A stretch of DNA of 64,000 bases from Papiliotrema nemorosa. Its lineage: Eukaryota; Basidiomycota; Tremellomycetes; Tremellales; Rhynchogastremaceae. Position 1 is the first letter of the stretch. Each line of letters starts with the position of its first letter. Below, one piece after another: positions 25,542 to 37,172 of the stretch. Position numbers and translations under genes: made by a program. The stretch lies in the NCBI GenBank assembly GCA_032158125.1, contig JASKOT010000018.1:124001-188000 (forward strand). The letters run 5' to 3'. The notes under the pieces are model-generated. The model ran no database searches. It was not told where the DNA came from and saw nothing but the letters and a program-made list of their open reading frames with translations.

Positions 25542-28500
25542 ATGATGCCCCAAGCTTCGACTCTCTCTTACCAGACAGCCTCGACCAGGACATCGACCAT
25601 CGACCGATACTCGATCACCTCGTCCTCTGACATCCCGGCCAACTCGACCGCACTTACCACCCCCGATTTATCATCACCCAAGAAGAACGGAGGGAGATTG
25701 GAGCCAATCTTGAGTGTACTGGAAGGTGGATCACAGGTGGATGAGCCTCCCTCAGCAAAGACAGATACGATGGCGCATGTCATTAGAGGCCCCAGTGTGA
25801 AGGAGCGAGCGAGCAGGTTCGAGCATTTCGGGAACCAAGCAGAGGCCTCGTCATCTCGACTCCCAACCGTAGGCATGGTGCCAGAAAGGACCAGGTCGAC
25901 CTCTCCACTTCGTGTCAACCGCCTACCTCCTGCCCCTCACACTCCCGCCGCTCAGAGACGAGTTCCGGTCCCAGCGACTGCACCGCCAACAGCCAACGAC
26001 TACGAGGCAGTCATCTTGCGATCCGTATCGAAACGAAGATCCCCCACACAGTTGAGCAGAGGAACAACAAAGAGGATGGTACAGCAATGGGAGAGTTTAC
26101 CCTCTACACCAGCCAGACCACGACATAGGATCGTTTCGGCCACACTGAGCAGGGAACACCTGGATAAACCCCTGCCTTCTCCTGGAGCAGGTCCAAGCTC
26201 GGCATACTCGACACCAGGGAGATCATATCCTATATCGCCCTATAACAACCGGAGCCCTTACGCACCGTCGCCTTTACAACACCTACAAACACCTCGTCAT
26301 GCGTCGATAGGGATGTCAAAATCACCATCCTCGTGGTCACTGTCCCCAGGTGGTGAGCAGAAGAAGAAAGGCGGAAGATCTCCATTGAAAGAGATGCTCA
26401 ATGTGTTTGGAGGTGGTATATTACGCAAAGGTCGCCGGAACAAGGAAAAGGATAAGGATATCTGGAAACAAGACTACGCATCTAGTGTATCGGAGGGACT
26501 GGAAAGGATGGGTAGTAATGGACTCCCGGGAGGGATCGTCTTTCATGATCGAATGGGGGATCAGGAAATGGCAATTGCGGCCGGTGCAGATCCTAATGTA
26601 AGTCGTGCCCAGTCGATGGAGCTGATGTGATAGGTGATTCGAACTTCCGCCATGATATACCTGATACCTACACCCTGCTCCTCCGTCTCACCATGGGGCT
26701 CATGGCTTACATCCTGGGGCTCTCTCACCTCGACTCAGCTGAAAATCACATATTGTCCCATATTCCAAGACCCGCAGAATGGCCACAACACTCCCAAACG
26801 CGTCTTCTCTTCGGGCAGCGGGAAATCCGCCGACCCAGCATTCGCTTTCTCTGCCATACCGCTACCAGAAGCAGGTGTGATACCGGATGTCGAGCTTTCG
26901 ATGAAGGATTGCGTGGAGGTTCGAAGTTTACGGAGGGAAGAGGTGAAAGGCCGAGGTGTCCCACAAATACCTCAAGGCGTAGGAACAGAAGTACTGGAGA
27001 TGGTCTGGTCGGACGGGAGCAAGCGATACATCGGAGTGGAAGGTGTCGCAGGCCGTCTAGGATGGGTCAGCGCTATATGGTGAGCCTCAGAGCTAGACCT
27101 TGTGTGTTGGCTGACAAAAAGGGACGTCTTGCTAGCTTGCAAATCCCAAGGCATGGCTCCATTACCTCCTCCATCTCCGACACATTCCCCCAGACCCTCC
27201 GTCACCGCGATCCAGCCTTCGCCGCTTGCCATACCCTCTCGACCATATCAGGATGATTTGGATCTGCCGCGAAATAGCATGTCACCGCGATCCCGACAAG
27301 CTTCCGGCAGTACGCTGAAAGCGAGTCGAGGGAACAGCTCCGTTCCGCCCATACAGAAAGTAGGCGATAGGTGGATTGCGTCAGGAGCTATTGCATCTAG
27401 TGAAGTGGGATCAACCAGGCAGTATGATCCTCCCTCCGATGACCTCCGCGATTCGGTGCAAAGGATGTTCGAAACCGGTCCAGATACCACAAATGACCTA
27501 GCCTTCAACAGACTCCCCACACCTGTGGAAGGATCCGTTACCGAGAGAGTTCTAGCTTGGCAGCCAGCAACAGAACGGGACCTTTCCATATTCTCTCGCA
27601 ATGGCTCGAAACGATCGGGAGTCAGTGCCAAAGGCGCCACGTTCTCAGAGGTAGACAGGACAAACGGATTCCCGAAAGCTGAAACGGCACTATCTTTCGA
27701 TATCAACGACCTCAACCCATCTCGCTCGGCCAGTCAAGTCAAGCGGAACTACGAGCCTGGTAATCAACGGCTGGCGGCTAGAAACGAGCTGGAAGCTGTA
27801 CCAGAAGTGAACAGTGCTGTGGATAGGACGACAGTTTTACCAGACCCCACGCATATCAGTCATGTCACCTTTCCGAAACCGTCACTTGGATCTCTACCTC
27901 GAGCACCAGTTCCTCTCGGAGCAAAAGTCGGTGCCTTGGAAATGATCCCATCAGGAACAAACTCTTCGGTTGAATCGGATGGTCAGACGCTACGGACACC
28001 CTCGAATGAGACTGCCTACACAGCAGCGACAAGCATCGACCATGCCATTTTGTCGAAATTGGAGTCGCACACGACGGAACATGGATCGCTGGCCAAACAG
28101 GTGGACAATGTCCATGTGGACTTGCGTCAAGTCATCTTTTCGCTGGCTGGACTTGTATCAGCCACGAAGCGTAGCGAAGAGGAACCCATCGGGAAAGCAT
28201 TGGACGATAGGTTGAGCACGATCCAGATGGATGTCAAGGCTATCGAGAACGCTCTCAACCTGTCGAATCTGTCCACCAACCGACTCTCAATGGCCGAAAT
28301 GCCTGCTGAACCCAAATTGGTCGAGGTGCATACGAAGCTGGACGCTATCGCGAAATTGTGCCAAGAGGTTCTAGCGAGGGATACATCTAGCGCAAACGAG
28401 AAAGCGGACAAGGGAGCCCTTATGAAATCCCCGAAACCCGGTGCACCATCCGGCAAGCTCGGAATCGTGGTCGACACCGAAGAAGAGAAGAAGGCGGGCG

Positions 28501-29672
28501 ACGAGGTCGCACAGATCATGGCGGAATTGGTGAATAATCACGCCTAGCAATAAGCTGACCGCATAGACTGGGGGATCCTCGAAGACCTCGCCGAGGCTGG
28601 GAGGCTTGCAGGTACTGCATAACATCTCAAACCCCTCGAGCCCACATAATTCGGCGCCTACGTCGCCAGTCATCGGTGCACCTCTGTCTGACGACACTCG
28701 ACAACAAGTCGGAGAAGTCTTGAACCTAGTCAAGGAGCTCAAAGACGCACGAACCTTGCAAACCCAGCAGACAACTGACATTGCTCGATGTGAGTTATCC
28801 CATGAAGGCCAGAGCTGCTTGCTGATGTATAGATCTGAACGAGCTCAACACATGGTTGGAAAAGTTTGTGCTCAATTCGACCAACGAGATTTCGTCCATG
28901 TCCAAGCGGCTCACGGCGATTGTCGGATCCGATCCAGACGCTCCCGCAGAGAATGGGCAGAAAACGATTGGTATGCCAGATTTGGTGGCCGACATGCACA
29001 GTATCCTTTCGGACCAAAAACAGCGTCACGAGACTGAGGGAAGTGTTGCTCAGCGACTGGATTCGTTGTTACAGATGATGGGACAAGACCGGGAGAGACA
29101 AGCCAGTCAGCAGGGCATGGTAGAGCAGGTCATGGGTATTGTGGAAAGACAAAGAGGGGACAATGAGGTGCTGCTAAGGGCTTTGGCGACTGGTGGGTCT
29201 CGCTATTGAAGGTCACACACATCGGACTGAGGGTAGATCTGACCTCGGAGATCCGAGGAGAGAGATTGCGGTTTGTCGAAGCTATGCAACAAGCGACGAC
29301 GATGAATATATCAGGCAAGTGCCCCTTCGTATGACATGAATCGTGGAGCTGATTGTTTAGCACACGTTGAAGAGTTCAAGAAGACTCTATCGGCAGAAGT
29401 GGGCAAGGCCATGAAAGAGCTCGGTCAATTGAGAGAAGAGAGAAAGGCATTAGAACACCAGATCAGTGATTTATTCGCCTTGAAGGCAAAGCATGGAGGT
29501 CGAGACGTGAGTTGTCTCTCAAGGAGTCCAGAATAGCGCTGACAGGCAGTCGAGGAAGGCTTCTGCAGCGGCACCTCCGCCTCCGCCACCTTCGAGCGTG
29601 GGGACGACTCTGGCGCCTCCATCACCTGGGTATGGGATGAGGGGTCTGCCACTACCTCCTCCGGGCAGGTGA
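25542..29672 (+). CDS. Large PH-domain and coiled-coil protein
   Basis: Exons are 25542-26597, 26634-27079, 27122-28529, 28567-28789, 28833-29192, 29237-29314, 29361-29506 and 29550-29672, giving 1,279 aa in phase. Residues 1-340 are disordered and Ser/Pro-rich with a basic patch (LRKGRRNKEKDKD). Residues about 352-505 form a PH-like domain: beta strands with VIRTSAMIYLIPTP and STQLKITYCPIF, then VEVRSLRREEV and VLEMVWSDGSKRYIGVEG, and a C-terminal helix with the usual Trp (RLGWVSAIWDVL). Residues about 510-890 are disordered. Amphipathic, mostly coiled-coil helices with Gln and Glu heptads follow to about 1240. The tail is Pro-rich (APPPPPPSS). The sixth intron uses a GC donor. The layout suggests a membrane-associated scaffold at the cell cortex, but this is inference and no orthologue is named. 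Confidence 0.8.
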
Positions 29673-29992
29673 TTGGGTGGGATATTAGACGATCAAGGAC
29701 AATCTTCCGGACATCTTACGGACAATACCTATTGTATGTTGCCGGCATCAAGGCGAACAGGAAATGCTACGACACTATGGATGATTCCCCATGAGAGGAA
29801 AGGTCGCGCTTGGACCCATTGACAAGAGCTGACGTAACCCAATTTGCCCCGTATATATCTTCTGCTCTTTCTTCCCTTCTTGTTCCTCACTCCTTTCTGA
29901 TCCTCTTCGAAATTACCACATATCTACGTCAAGCATCGATTGCCAAGACCGAGACCGTCCTATTTCACCTCTATCACTGACAACCTCACACG
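29673..29992. other. Intergenic, no gene seen
   Basis: This 320-bp stretch lies between the PH-domain gene and the F-box remnant. It contains a TATA-like ATATAT run near 29853 and a CT-rich leader, so a promoter for the F-box copy may survive. Confidence 0.45.
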
Positions 29993-30495
29993 ATGGCTGG
30001 CCCATCACCCGTGAAGGATGCAACAGACGACATCGTCCACCTTCCAAATAGTGTACAGACTACACCTTCCCTGTTCCTTCAGCTCGATCTTCCCATCCTT
30101 GACTGCATCGCTTCTCACCTCGATGTAGCCGCAGCTATCAGTCTCTCGACGGTTTGTCAGCGAGTGAGGAATGCAGCAGAGAAAAGGGTGTGGGCTTCCA
30201 TCAGCCTTTCCCGACCCTTCGCGACCTGAGTTGGAAGCTGACTCTAAATCTGATCGCTTAGATCCTGGGTCCAGGCGCTGAGATGAGGTCGAAGGATAGA
30301 GTCTTCTGCGATAATCGACAGCTTCAAACAGCTGCTTGACGCAAACCCCGCTCGACGCTCTTTCGTCCAGACTCTTAAAATCATTCTCGGCACTCGTCGC
30401 ATGAATATGTCGGCCGAGATGCTGTTCAAATCTTTACCAAACTTGAACAATTGCTACCGGTTCATAGCGGAAAACCTGTGTGCGGCGGCTTAGAG
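29993..30495 (+). pseudogene. Decayed F-box protein gene
   Basis: The first exon encodes an F-box (LDLPILDCIASHLDVAAA...CQRVRNAAEKRVWASI), then hits a TGA right at the expected exon end. At 30226 the sequence is CTGAGT where a donor GTGAGT is expected. From there a 36-bp segment runs to an acceptor at 30261 (GATCGCTTAG) and has a CTGAC branch point, so it looks like an intron with a mutated donor. Removing 30226-30261 restores phase into SWVQALR, followed by an in-frame TGA at 30284. The same frame then continues with SFKQLLDANPARRSFVQTL up to a stop at 30493-30495. Two independent lesions plus truncation compared with the neighbouring 471-codon F-box gene indicate a pseudogene. A single rescue by unusual splicing cannot fix both. 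Confidence 0.7.
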
Positions 30496-30522
30496 GTGTT
30501 TCCATCAGTCATGGAACACCTC
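30493..30522. repeat. Near-perfect hairpin between convergent F-box sequences
   Basis: GAGGTGTTTCCAT and ATGGAACACCTC form opposed arms (12-13 nt, one bulged base) around a 5-nt loop. It sits at the 3' junction of the decayed plus-strand F-box copy and the minus-strand F-box gene. It could be an RNA 3' end structure or a relic of an inversion. Confidence 0.6.
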
Positions 30523-30574
30523 ACCCCAAACGTCCGCTCAAACTTGTCGCCAAGATAATTTAGGACTGTGCGAT

Positions 30575-32036
30575 CTACAGTAGCCGTGCTTGCTCCATGG
30601 TGGAATCCCAGTCCCGATCCACTCCCTCCAGTCGGCAAATCTCCTCGAGTTGCTGACTAGTCAAACACTGCCCCCCCAGGTCGACCCAATCTTGTTGAAC
30701 TTCTTCTTTCATATGTACAACATCGCCTGAATCGTCTGTGGCGATATGAGACCAGCTTTTCGCCCAGGTGAACACGCCCCCGGAAAGGTGCCACCTCCTG
30801 ATTGCTATATCCTCATGGTAGGCCTTGGTCTCAACCTCACCGGTGATCCGATCGGTGGTGGGCACAGAGCTGGCAAGGATGATGCGGCGGAGACACGGGG
30901 CAGCTTCGAGCCGACACATGGTCAACACTGGGATGGGCATCGTTTCGGAGACGTTAATCTCGCCTAAAGAGGTTGTGGCGAGGGCGCATGGAAAGCATCT
31001 CGATGCATTGAGACTCGTTGAGGTTGTTCGACCGCGACTAGGATGGATCTCCAGAATCTCGACAGCTGGTAGCGGCGGGATCTCTATCGCCTGATAGTAA
31101 GAAAGGGCAAGATCAGAGGTGCAGTTCAGGACTCGCCGAGAATGATAGAGAGAAACAATTGCGGTATTCTTGATGTAGCTTGAGATGTCGAAGTTTTCCG
31201 AATCCACCTGGACAATAGTCCCGCAAGAGGTTTTTGTGAATTTCTAGAGTATGCAATCGCGGCATAGCAGCGAGATCATTGCGTAGATTGAGCCACCAGG
31301 TCGTACTAGGAAGAGCCGCCAAGGCCCGCTTGAAGCTCACCGTGCCGAGTTTCGGAGAGCTGCGGAGTACGTGAGAGACAAAGGGCATGTGGTCTCGGTC
31401 AAGGAGCTCCACTTTGAATCGTGTAAGGTGGTGTAGTACTGGCAAGGCATCAAGTGCGTCAGGGTACCATTGTGTTCGACGAGGCTTGTCGATCAGTAGG
31501 TAGTCGAGATCAGGCGATGCTTGAAGGAGGAAGGTGAAGAGTGCTTCGTAGTGATGCTCTAAGGGAAGACATAGCGTGCGCATGGAGGAGAATGAGATTT
31601 TGCGGGCTATGAGGAAGTGGAATAAGAGGGTTATGGCGTTGGTACGGTCCGACCAGGTCCAGAGTTGCCTGAAGGGACAGGATTGAATACGAAGGTCGAT
31701 CAGACTCTCTCGAGTCGCCAGCAGGAGCTGAGCAAGGTCATACCAGTTTTCACGTGTGATTTGGCACTTGACAATCTTCACGTAGCTCACTCTTTTGTCC
31801 AGTGTCGGAAGTATAGCAGCGAGGCGTCGGCGAGACCAGTCGAGATTGGCTTCGTCTGAAGGCTCGTCACCGTGTGGCGCTGTTTGGGGCACGAGCAAGT
31901 TGATGCTTCTCCAGAGATGACTTTCCGCAACACCATTGAGGATCTTGCATGTTGTGCACACAGCCAGAAGGTCAGAGGTATCGAGTGAGTGTAGAACGGT
32001 ATCGAGCACATCAGAAGGAAGCTGATCAAGAGACAT
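30575..32036 (-). CDS. F-box protein with LRR-like C-terminus
   Basis: The F-box is at residues 1-45 (LPSDVLDTVLHSLDTSDLL, then HLWRSI). Irregular leucine-rich repeat-like helices and strands follow. F-box proteins act as substrate adaptors of SCF ubiquitin ligases through Skp1. The reading frame shifts near 31133. A 49-bp intron at 31084-31132 (donor GTCCTG, acceptor GGCGATAG) joins both halves in phase to give 470 aa (exons 31133-32036 and 30575-31083). The donor is poor, however, so a one-base frameshift in a decaying gene is the alternative. Residues about 168-240 (LPLEHHYEALFTFLLQASP, PFVSHVLRSSPKL) match the adjacent F-box gene, so the two are paralogues. The substrate is unknown. Confidence 0.65.
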
Positions 32037-32199
32037 GGTGGATCGAGGACAGCAGATTGAGTATGATAGAATACCAGGTCTCCAGGTTGAAGAGACAGTT
32101 CGGCATTGAGGGCCGTGGGCCGGAGATATACAGATCGGTGTTTTCTCCTTTGACAGGATACAGCCATAAAGGAGGGACGGCTCGTACTGAGCGATCCTC

Positions 32200-33009
32200 T
32201 CACAACTGGACGAGGCTCGAATCGCCGATATCGGTGCGGATTGATCGAGGTCGATCTCTCGCCTCTTGCATCAGGCTTGTCCAGTCTGCTCCTTCGATCA
32301 TTCGAGTATGAATGTCCCCGAGATGGAGTTGCTCGAGATCTGGGCAACTGGTAAGGATATGACTGATGAAAGGAATGTACTCTTCCACCATACGCTCGAC
32401 GTGCACGGAGCGCAACTGGTCGAGAGGTCCACGATGTAATAGCACTGCACGCGGAGGTATCGAACTGTATATCATGGGGTTGATCCTCAGCTCTTGTAGA
32501 GAAGGCGAATGAGAGAAGATATAGTCGAATAAAAGCTCGAAGTGGTATTCAAGGGGGATGTGTACCTCTTGCAAGGCATTGAATCGGATATTGCCCAACT
32601 GCCACGCTTCTACCAAGGCTTCAGCCGCATTTTGGCGGCCACTGGCGGACCGGAGAAGGTAGTTGGGGCTGGAATGTATCGTGAGAGTGCGAAAGTGAAC
32701 GTGGACGTGGGAGACGGTCTGAAGAAAAAGGTTCAGATTTCTCGAGGTGATTTGGTATTCGAGGTGTTTGACAAATCCCGCTCGACGAGGGAGACCACCG
32801 AGGAAAGATGTAAAAAGGGTGTTTGCTCTACCGTCCACAGATGAAAAAAGGATACTTGTGTCGTCAATTTTTAGGTGACTCCATGATAGCTGCTCGGCGG
32901 GGTCTTGTAGCCATTTGCACACCCGGGCAACTTGCGCCAGGTCTTGCCGTTCCAGGATGTACAAGATCTGGGTCAAGATCTCCAAAGGCACATCTGATAA
33001 CGCGCACAT
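32200..33009 (-). CDS. Short F-box paralogue
   Basis: A single open frame of 269 aa starts with an F-box (MCALSDVPLEILTQILYILE, then VCKWLQDPAEQLSW). It is alignable by eye to the next gene downstream: IPLEYHFELLFDYIFSHSP versus LPLEHHYEALFTFLLQASP, and PFISHILTSCPDL versus PFVSHVLRSSPKL. It stops (DSSLVQL) where its 470-aa neighbour continues for about 200 residues, and no good splice exit was found before the stop. It is either a truncated but expressed F-box protein or a recent pseudogene. Only 163 bp separate its stop from the neighbour's ATG, consistent with tandem duplication. Confidence 0.6.
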   Translation of the reverse strand: MCALSDVPLEILTQILYILERQDLAQVARVCKWLQDPAEQLSWSHLKIDDTSILFSSVDGRANTLFTSFLGGLPRRAGFVKHLEYQITSRNLNLFLQTVSHVHVHFRTLTIHSSPNYLLRSASGRQNAAEALVEAWQLGNIRFNALQEVHIPLEYHFELLFDYIFSHSPSLQELRINPMIYSSIPPRAVLLHRGPLDQLRSVHVERMVEEYIPFISHILTSCPDLEQLHLGDIHTRMIEGADWTSLMQEARDRPRSIRTDIGDSSLVQL

Positions 33010-33860
33010 GACTGTCGTCCGCTCAAATGTTGATTGTAGGTACGTACAGGTTGACGAGCCCGTATGTAGTCAGGGCACTGGTAAGGAACTGCGACGCGCT
33101 TGATGTGTCCATCGACAAGGGCCCAACAAAGGATCCATGACCGCCACAATGCAGTGCGCAGAGCTTGTGGCGGTTGCACTCGGCCATGCGATCTGCTGGG
33201 TCCATGGGAACCCCGCTCGGGCCTGAGCTGGAGACTAGGACGATCGCGCCGGCGACATGGCCATCTTACCTCGGCTTGAACAGTGGAGCAGGAAGTTGTG
33301 TCCATCGCCACGAAAGGGACCGCGATAATCGGTGACCGTGTCTACTTCAACACGGCCATTCAGATTGGCCTTTGAAACCCCCGAAGCCAAGGCGGAGAGC
33401 CACGCTTTTGAAAAGGACGCAGAGAACTTCAAGGAACACAACGAGTACACAGGGAAGAGAGATAGCTATATGGGGTGTTTGCATCGAACGGTTTGATGCG
33501 GTGGCGGCTCATCGAGTGATCCAGGATAGGGCTTTGCCAAGTCTGATGACCATTGCGCAACTATTAGAATGGCGGAGTGAGCTTGAATATGGGCCAGCCT
33601 ATATTATATGGAACAGAATGGTCTCGATCATGCTATGCACTCGTATCCATGCTAAACATATGATAGATGGGTGAAGCAATGAACACCTTGAATAAAAGGT
33701 TCATCGGATTTGACCGAAGTGTCTAGGTACCCCGTCATCCCTCGCCTGACCTATTTCCATACGAAGCACATGGTGTCCAAACCCGTCGCGATAGCATAGA
33801 ACGTCTCATTCTGCATCTTGTCATCCTTCTTTTCGTTTCGCATCTCGTCTCCCCCGCAAG
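33010..33860. other. Intergenic region between F-box cluster and CPS1
   Basis: This 851-bp divergent gap should hold the promoters of the short F-box gene (minus) and the carboxypeptidase gene (plus). Small frames at 33235-33450 and 33372-33674 show no recognisable product. Nothing else is supported. Confidence 0.5.
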
Positions 33861-36206
33861 ATGGACAGACCGACAGAGAAGGAAGTACTCCCTCAGACGA
33901 TCGCACCATCGCCAGCGCCGTCCAAGCCAAAGCGATCTCAATGGCCTAGCTTGGTAGGGTACTGCCTGGTCACTTGGGTCTTCATCCGATTCGGATTCAT
34001 CCCAGCATACGACCATTCCCTCTGGCCATTCTCGCTCCTATCGACATCACACCATGACAAGCCATCCTCTGCCTGTGTTCAGGCAGACCCAATATTACCT
34101 CAATCTTTCGACGTTTCGGCATTGGTACCTGGAAATGAAGTGAGAATTCGGGATTGGCTCTCCGGAGCTGTGAAGATTCCTACGGAAATGTTTGATGTCA
34201 TGGGCCCAATCGGTGAGGATCCGAGATGGGATGTCTTCTATAACTTTGCGGATTGTAGGTCAAACCCATCTTTCCATGCCCGACATGGCTGATCGCAGAC
34301 CTCGAGAAGTCTTTCCCCTTGGTGTACGTGTCTACGGAAGAATAATAAGATAAGTCTCCTGACTCTCAGACACCAGCACTTGAACAGGTCCCGCGTCGCA
34401 ACCCACGCCCTTGTGTTCGAGTGGGAAGGATCCGATCCATCCCTCAAACCTCTCATGCTGGCTGGTCATCAAGGTGAGCTGAACTGCGCATATCACGAGC
34501 TCGCAACTGACTGTCTAGATGTCGTCCCTGTTCTTAACGCTACGAGGGGCCTGTGGACTCACGATCCGTTCGGCGGAGAGTACGAAGAGTCCACAGGGCT
34601 CATCTGGGGCCGAGGAAGCAGTGATGACAAGTCGGGTACCATTGGATCACTGTGAGCCATACTAGTAACAATGAGGATCCTAGCTAACCTTTAGCGCCGC
34701 TATCGAGCTACTCCTCGAGTCGGGGAAATTTAAGCCGGCCCGAACTGTCATTCTCGCCTTCGGCAGCGACGAGGAGACTGGCGGAAAGGTGGTCCGTCTT
34801 TGACTTGTCGATCAGGTGAAGCTGATACCGTAGGGCGCGTATCATCTCGCTCAGTGGCTTGAAGCAAAATACGGCCAAGACTCTATGGCTATCTTGGTCG
34901 ATGAAGGAAGCGGTCTGATGGAGGTCTGGGGCCAAGTAAGTCTTCCTAGGGTATCAGAGTCGCGGCTCATGTTCCAGCTCTATGCCACTCCCGCCGTCGG
35001 GGAGAAGGGGTACCTCGATGTCGAGATTCGGGTTGAGACTCCCGGAGGTCACAGCTCCGTTCCTCGTGAGTCAGTTGCCTCAATTGAAGGCTGCGCTAAG
35101 AGTAGCCGTACACACCGGTATCGGCCTCATGTCACTCCTCATCGCTCAGCTTGAACGAAACCCTCATGAGCCTTACCTGCACGCGGAGTCCCCCTTGGTC
35201 ACGCTCACGTCATGTGGAGCCGATTTTGCCCCTAAGATTCCTAGCAAGCTCAAGCGAGCTATCCGGGACGTCGAGGCTTCTCTTGAGCCTAAAAAAGGCA
35301 AGAAGCACGCTAGGATCGACAAGAAGGCTTTGAAGGCTGTCCAGGATTGGTGGGTCAAGTCTAGCGCAGAGGATGGCACATTGCCCCCGGGAGCGGGTCG
35401 AGCCTTGGTCAGTACCACTCAAGCAGTGGATATCATCGAGGGAGGTGTCAAGGTCAATGCTCTTGTAAGGTTACGACTTATCTTTGACAACCTTTGCTCA
35501 CGACAAGCCGGAAGTTGTCACTGCGATCGTCAACCACCGGATCAACCTCGCTTCTTCCGTGGGCGAATTGCAAGAGCAGCTCGCAAAGACCTTGAAGCCC
35601 ATCGCAAGCAAGTACAATGTCGCTCTCGAGGCTTTCGGCAAGAACATCGAGCTCGAGGGATGCGAGATGCACCTGTCTCAGCCTAAATTGGGCAAGATTG
35701 TCCTTTCCGAGGCTTTCCATTCCTCGTAAGTGTCTGCAAGAATCTGAGAGACCTTTCAGCTCATTCTACAGTCTCGAGCCAGCGCCAGTCAGCCCTCATC
35801 ATGTCGATAGTCCTGCTTGGAGGGTTCTCGCGGGTACCATCAAGGGTGTTTACGCCACACGACCGGATGCCAACTCGTCTGAGATTGCGTCAAAGGAAAT
35901 TCAAGTTGCGCCTTTCTTCTCTACCGGTGTGAGTTCACCTTTCCATGCGTGGAGTTATGCTCATGAGCCAGAACACCGACACCAAGCGATACTGGAATCT
36001 AACCAAGAACATCTACCGATTTGCTTATGAAGAGATGGGCGGTAAAGATCTCAATGGAATCCACACTGTCGACGAGAGAATCGTGAGTGGCTCAGACATG
36101 AGTAGCGAGCAGCAAGTTGATCGTTTAGTCTGCCAAGGCATTCATCGAGCAGGTCCGATGGTTCATGAACTTCATCGTGAATGTTGACGAGACCCGGGAG
36201 CTCTGA
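33861..36206 (+). CDS. CPS1: Vacuolar carboxypeptidase S-like M20 metallopeptidase
   Basis: Twelve exons: 33861-34254, 34299-34323, 34370-34473, 34519-34651, 34695-34788, 34834-34935, 34978-35065, 35106-35464, 35508-35725, 35772-35928, 35972-36082 and 36129-36206. All close in phase to 620 aa. A single N-terminal hydrophobic segment (SLVGYCLVTWVFIRFGFI) after a short Lys-containing tail makes it a type II membrane protein, as in yeast Cps1, which is delivered to the vacuole and released. Zinc-ligand motifs of family M20 are visible: GHQDVVPV, GRGSSDDKSG, GSDEETGG (catalytic Glu) and LVDEGSG. The dimerisation domain begins at RVETPGGHSSVPP. The C-terminal GNTDTKRYWNLT is typical of the family. 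It releases C-terminal residues from peptides in the vacuolar lumen. It is convergent with CTF8, 87 bp apart. Confidence 0.93.
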
Positions 36207-36293
36207 GAACGCCGAGATATCTTCCATAGATAGAACGAGCAGCGCAAAGAAATACAACCGAATGCATTAAATAGGAGTAGTCGCATACGAGAT

Positions 36294-37172
36294 CTAGTCG
36301 GGCAATATGGTAGCAGTCACAATAGGCTCCGGCCTGCTTGTCAGCCGAGGTCACCACCAATCGCACTTCGCAGACTCACCGTAGAGCAAAGACCACCTTC
36401 TTTCTCACTATTCCCACCACTTCATAGTGTCTCGTCCGCTCTTTCTGATCCCTCTTACGTTTTTCCCTCGCCTTATCCCGTTTCATCTTCTGGTCCGCTA
36501 TCCTCTGCTTCTCCGCTTCCCTCTCCTCGTCCTCTTCATCGTCCACCTCGTCATCCCAGACCGGTGGACTGGATGCCGGGTCCAATTCTGAAGAATAATC
36601 TCGCGGTGCGCTAGAAGGGTAAAACGGGCTACTGGAAGCCGGTGCGTTATCGCGTGAAGGTGTAGAGGGTAAGATTCCAGGTTCAGGAGCGAACAACGGC
36701 GGATCCTCTTCTTCTTCTTCCTCCTCATCTTTGCGCTTCTGTAGCTTCGAACTCGTTTTGCGCTTTTTGGCTGAGGCAGACGGAACTTCCTCCTCCATTG
36801 CTCCTTCCTCGTCTGAAATATCGCCTTCCAACGTCGTACCGCCAGAATCACCTGTAGCTTTCCTTATAACCGCATAAGGTTTCTGTAGATTGACCATCTT
36901 GCCATGGAGCAGGTGATGTTCCCCCAGGTGCAATGTTGGCTTGTCCTGATGATGAGTAGGCATCACTTGTGCGTATTCAGTGAGCTTACGGGTCTCTCGA
37001 GACCCAAAATCCCGACGACACCATTCGAGTTGTCTCCTTCCCAACCTAGCTCTCCTTGTAGCTCGATCAACACTAGATCCCCGCCAATCTTCACCAGTGG
37101 AGACTGGGAGCTCGAAGATGAGGCGGTCGGCTGCGCAAAGTGATCAGGATACAGCGGTAGATGTATGCGCAT
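36294..37172 (-). CDS. CTF8: Ctf8-like subunit of the alternative clamp loader Ctf18-RFC
   Basis: On the minus strand the exons are 36990-37172, 36380-36945 and 36294-36333, giving 262 aa. Conserved blocks are LVLIELQGELGWEG, GVVGILGL, and LHLGEHHLLHGKMVNLQKPY followed by AVIRK. These match the Ctf8 family, which with Dcc1 docks Ctf18-RFC onto polymerase epsilon and supports sister-chromatid cohesion. The conserved C-terminus HYEVVGIVRKKVVFALRPEP is completed only by splicing a 46-bp intron into a 40-nt last exon. Reading through instead stops right after FALR. Between core and tail lies a long acidic and Lys-rich disordered insert (about residues 105-225), unusual compared with about 130-aa orthologues. 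It could add nuclear-localisation capacity. Confidence 0.85.

Noticed and set aside
31084..31132. Treating the F-box frame change as a certain intron
   Set aside because: The donor GTCCTG is weak. A frameshift in a decaying gene explains it equally well, so it is reported as unresolved.
33235..33674. Small frames between the F-box cluster and CPS1
   Set aside because: Short, overlapping on both strands, no motif or splice context.
36376..36990. Ctf8 ending at the read-through stop at 36376-36378
   Set aside because: The spliced version gives the conserved FALRPEP ending with good GTGAGT and GCAG sites, so the read-through is less likely.
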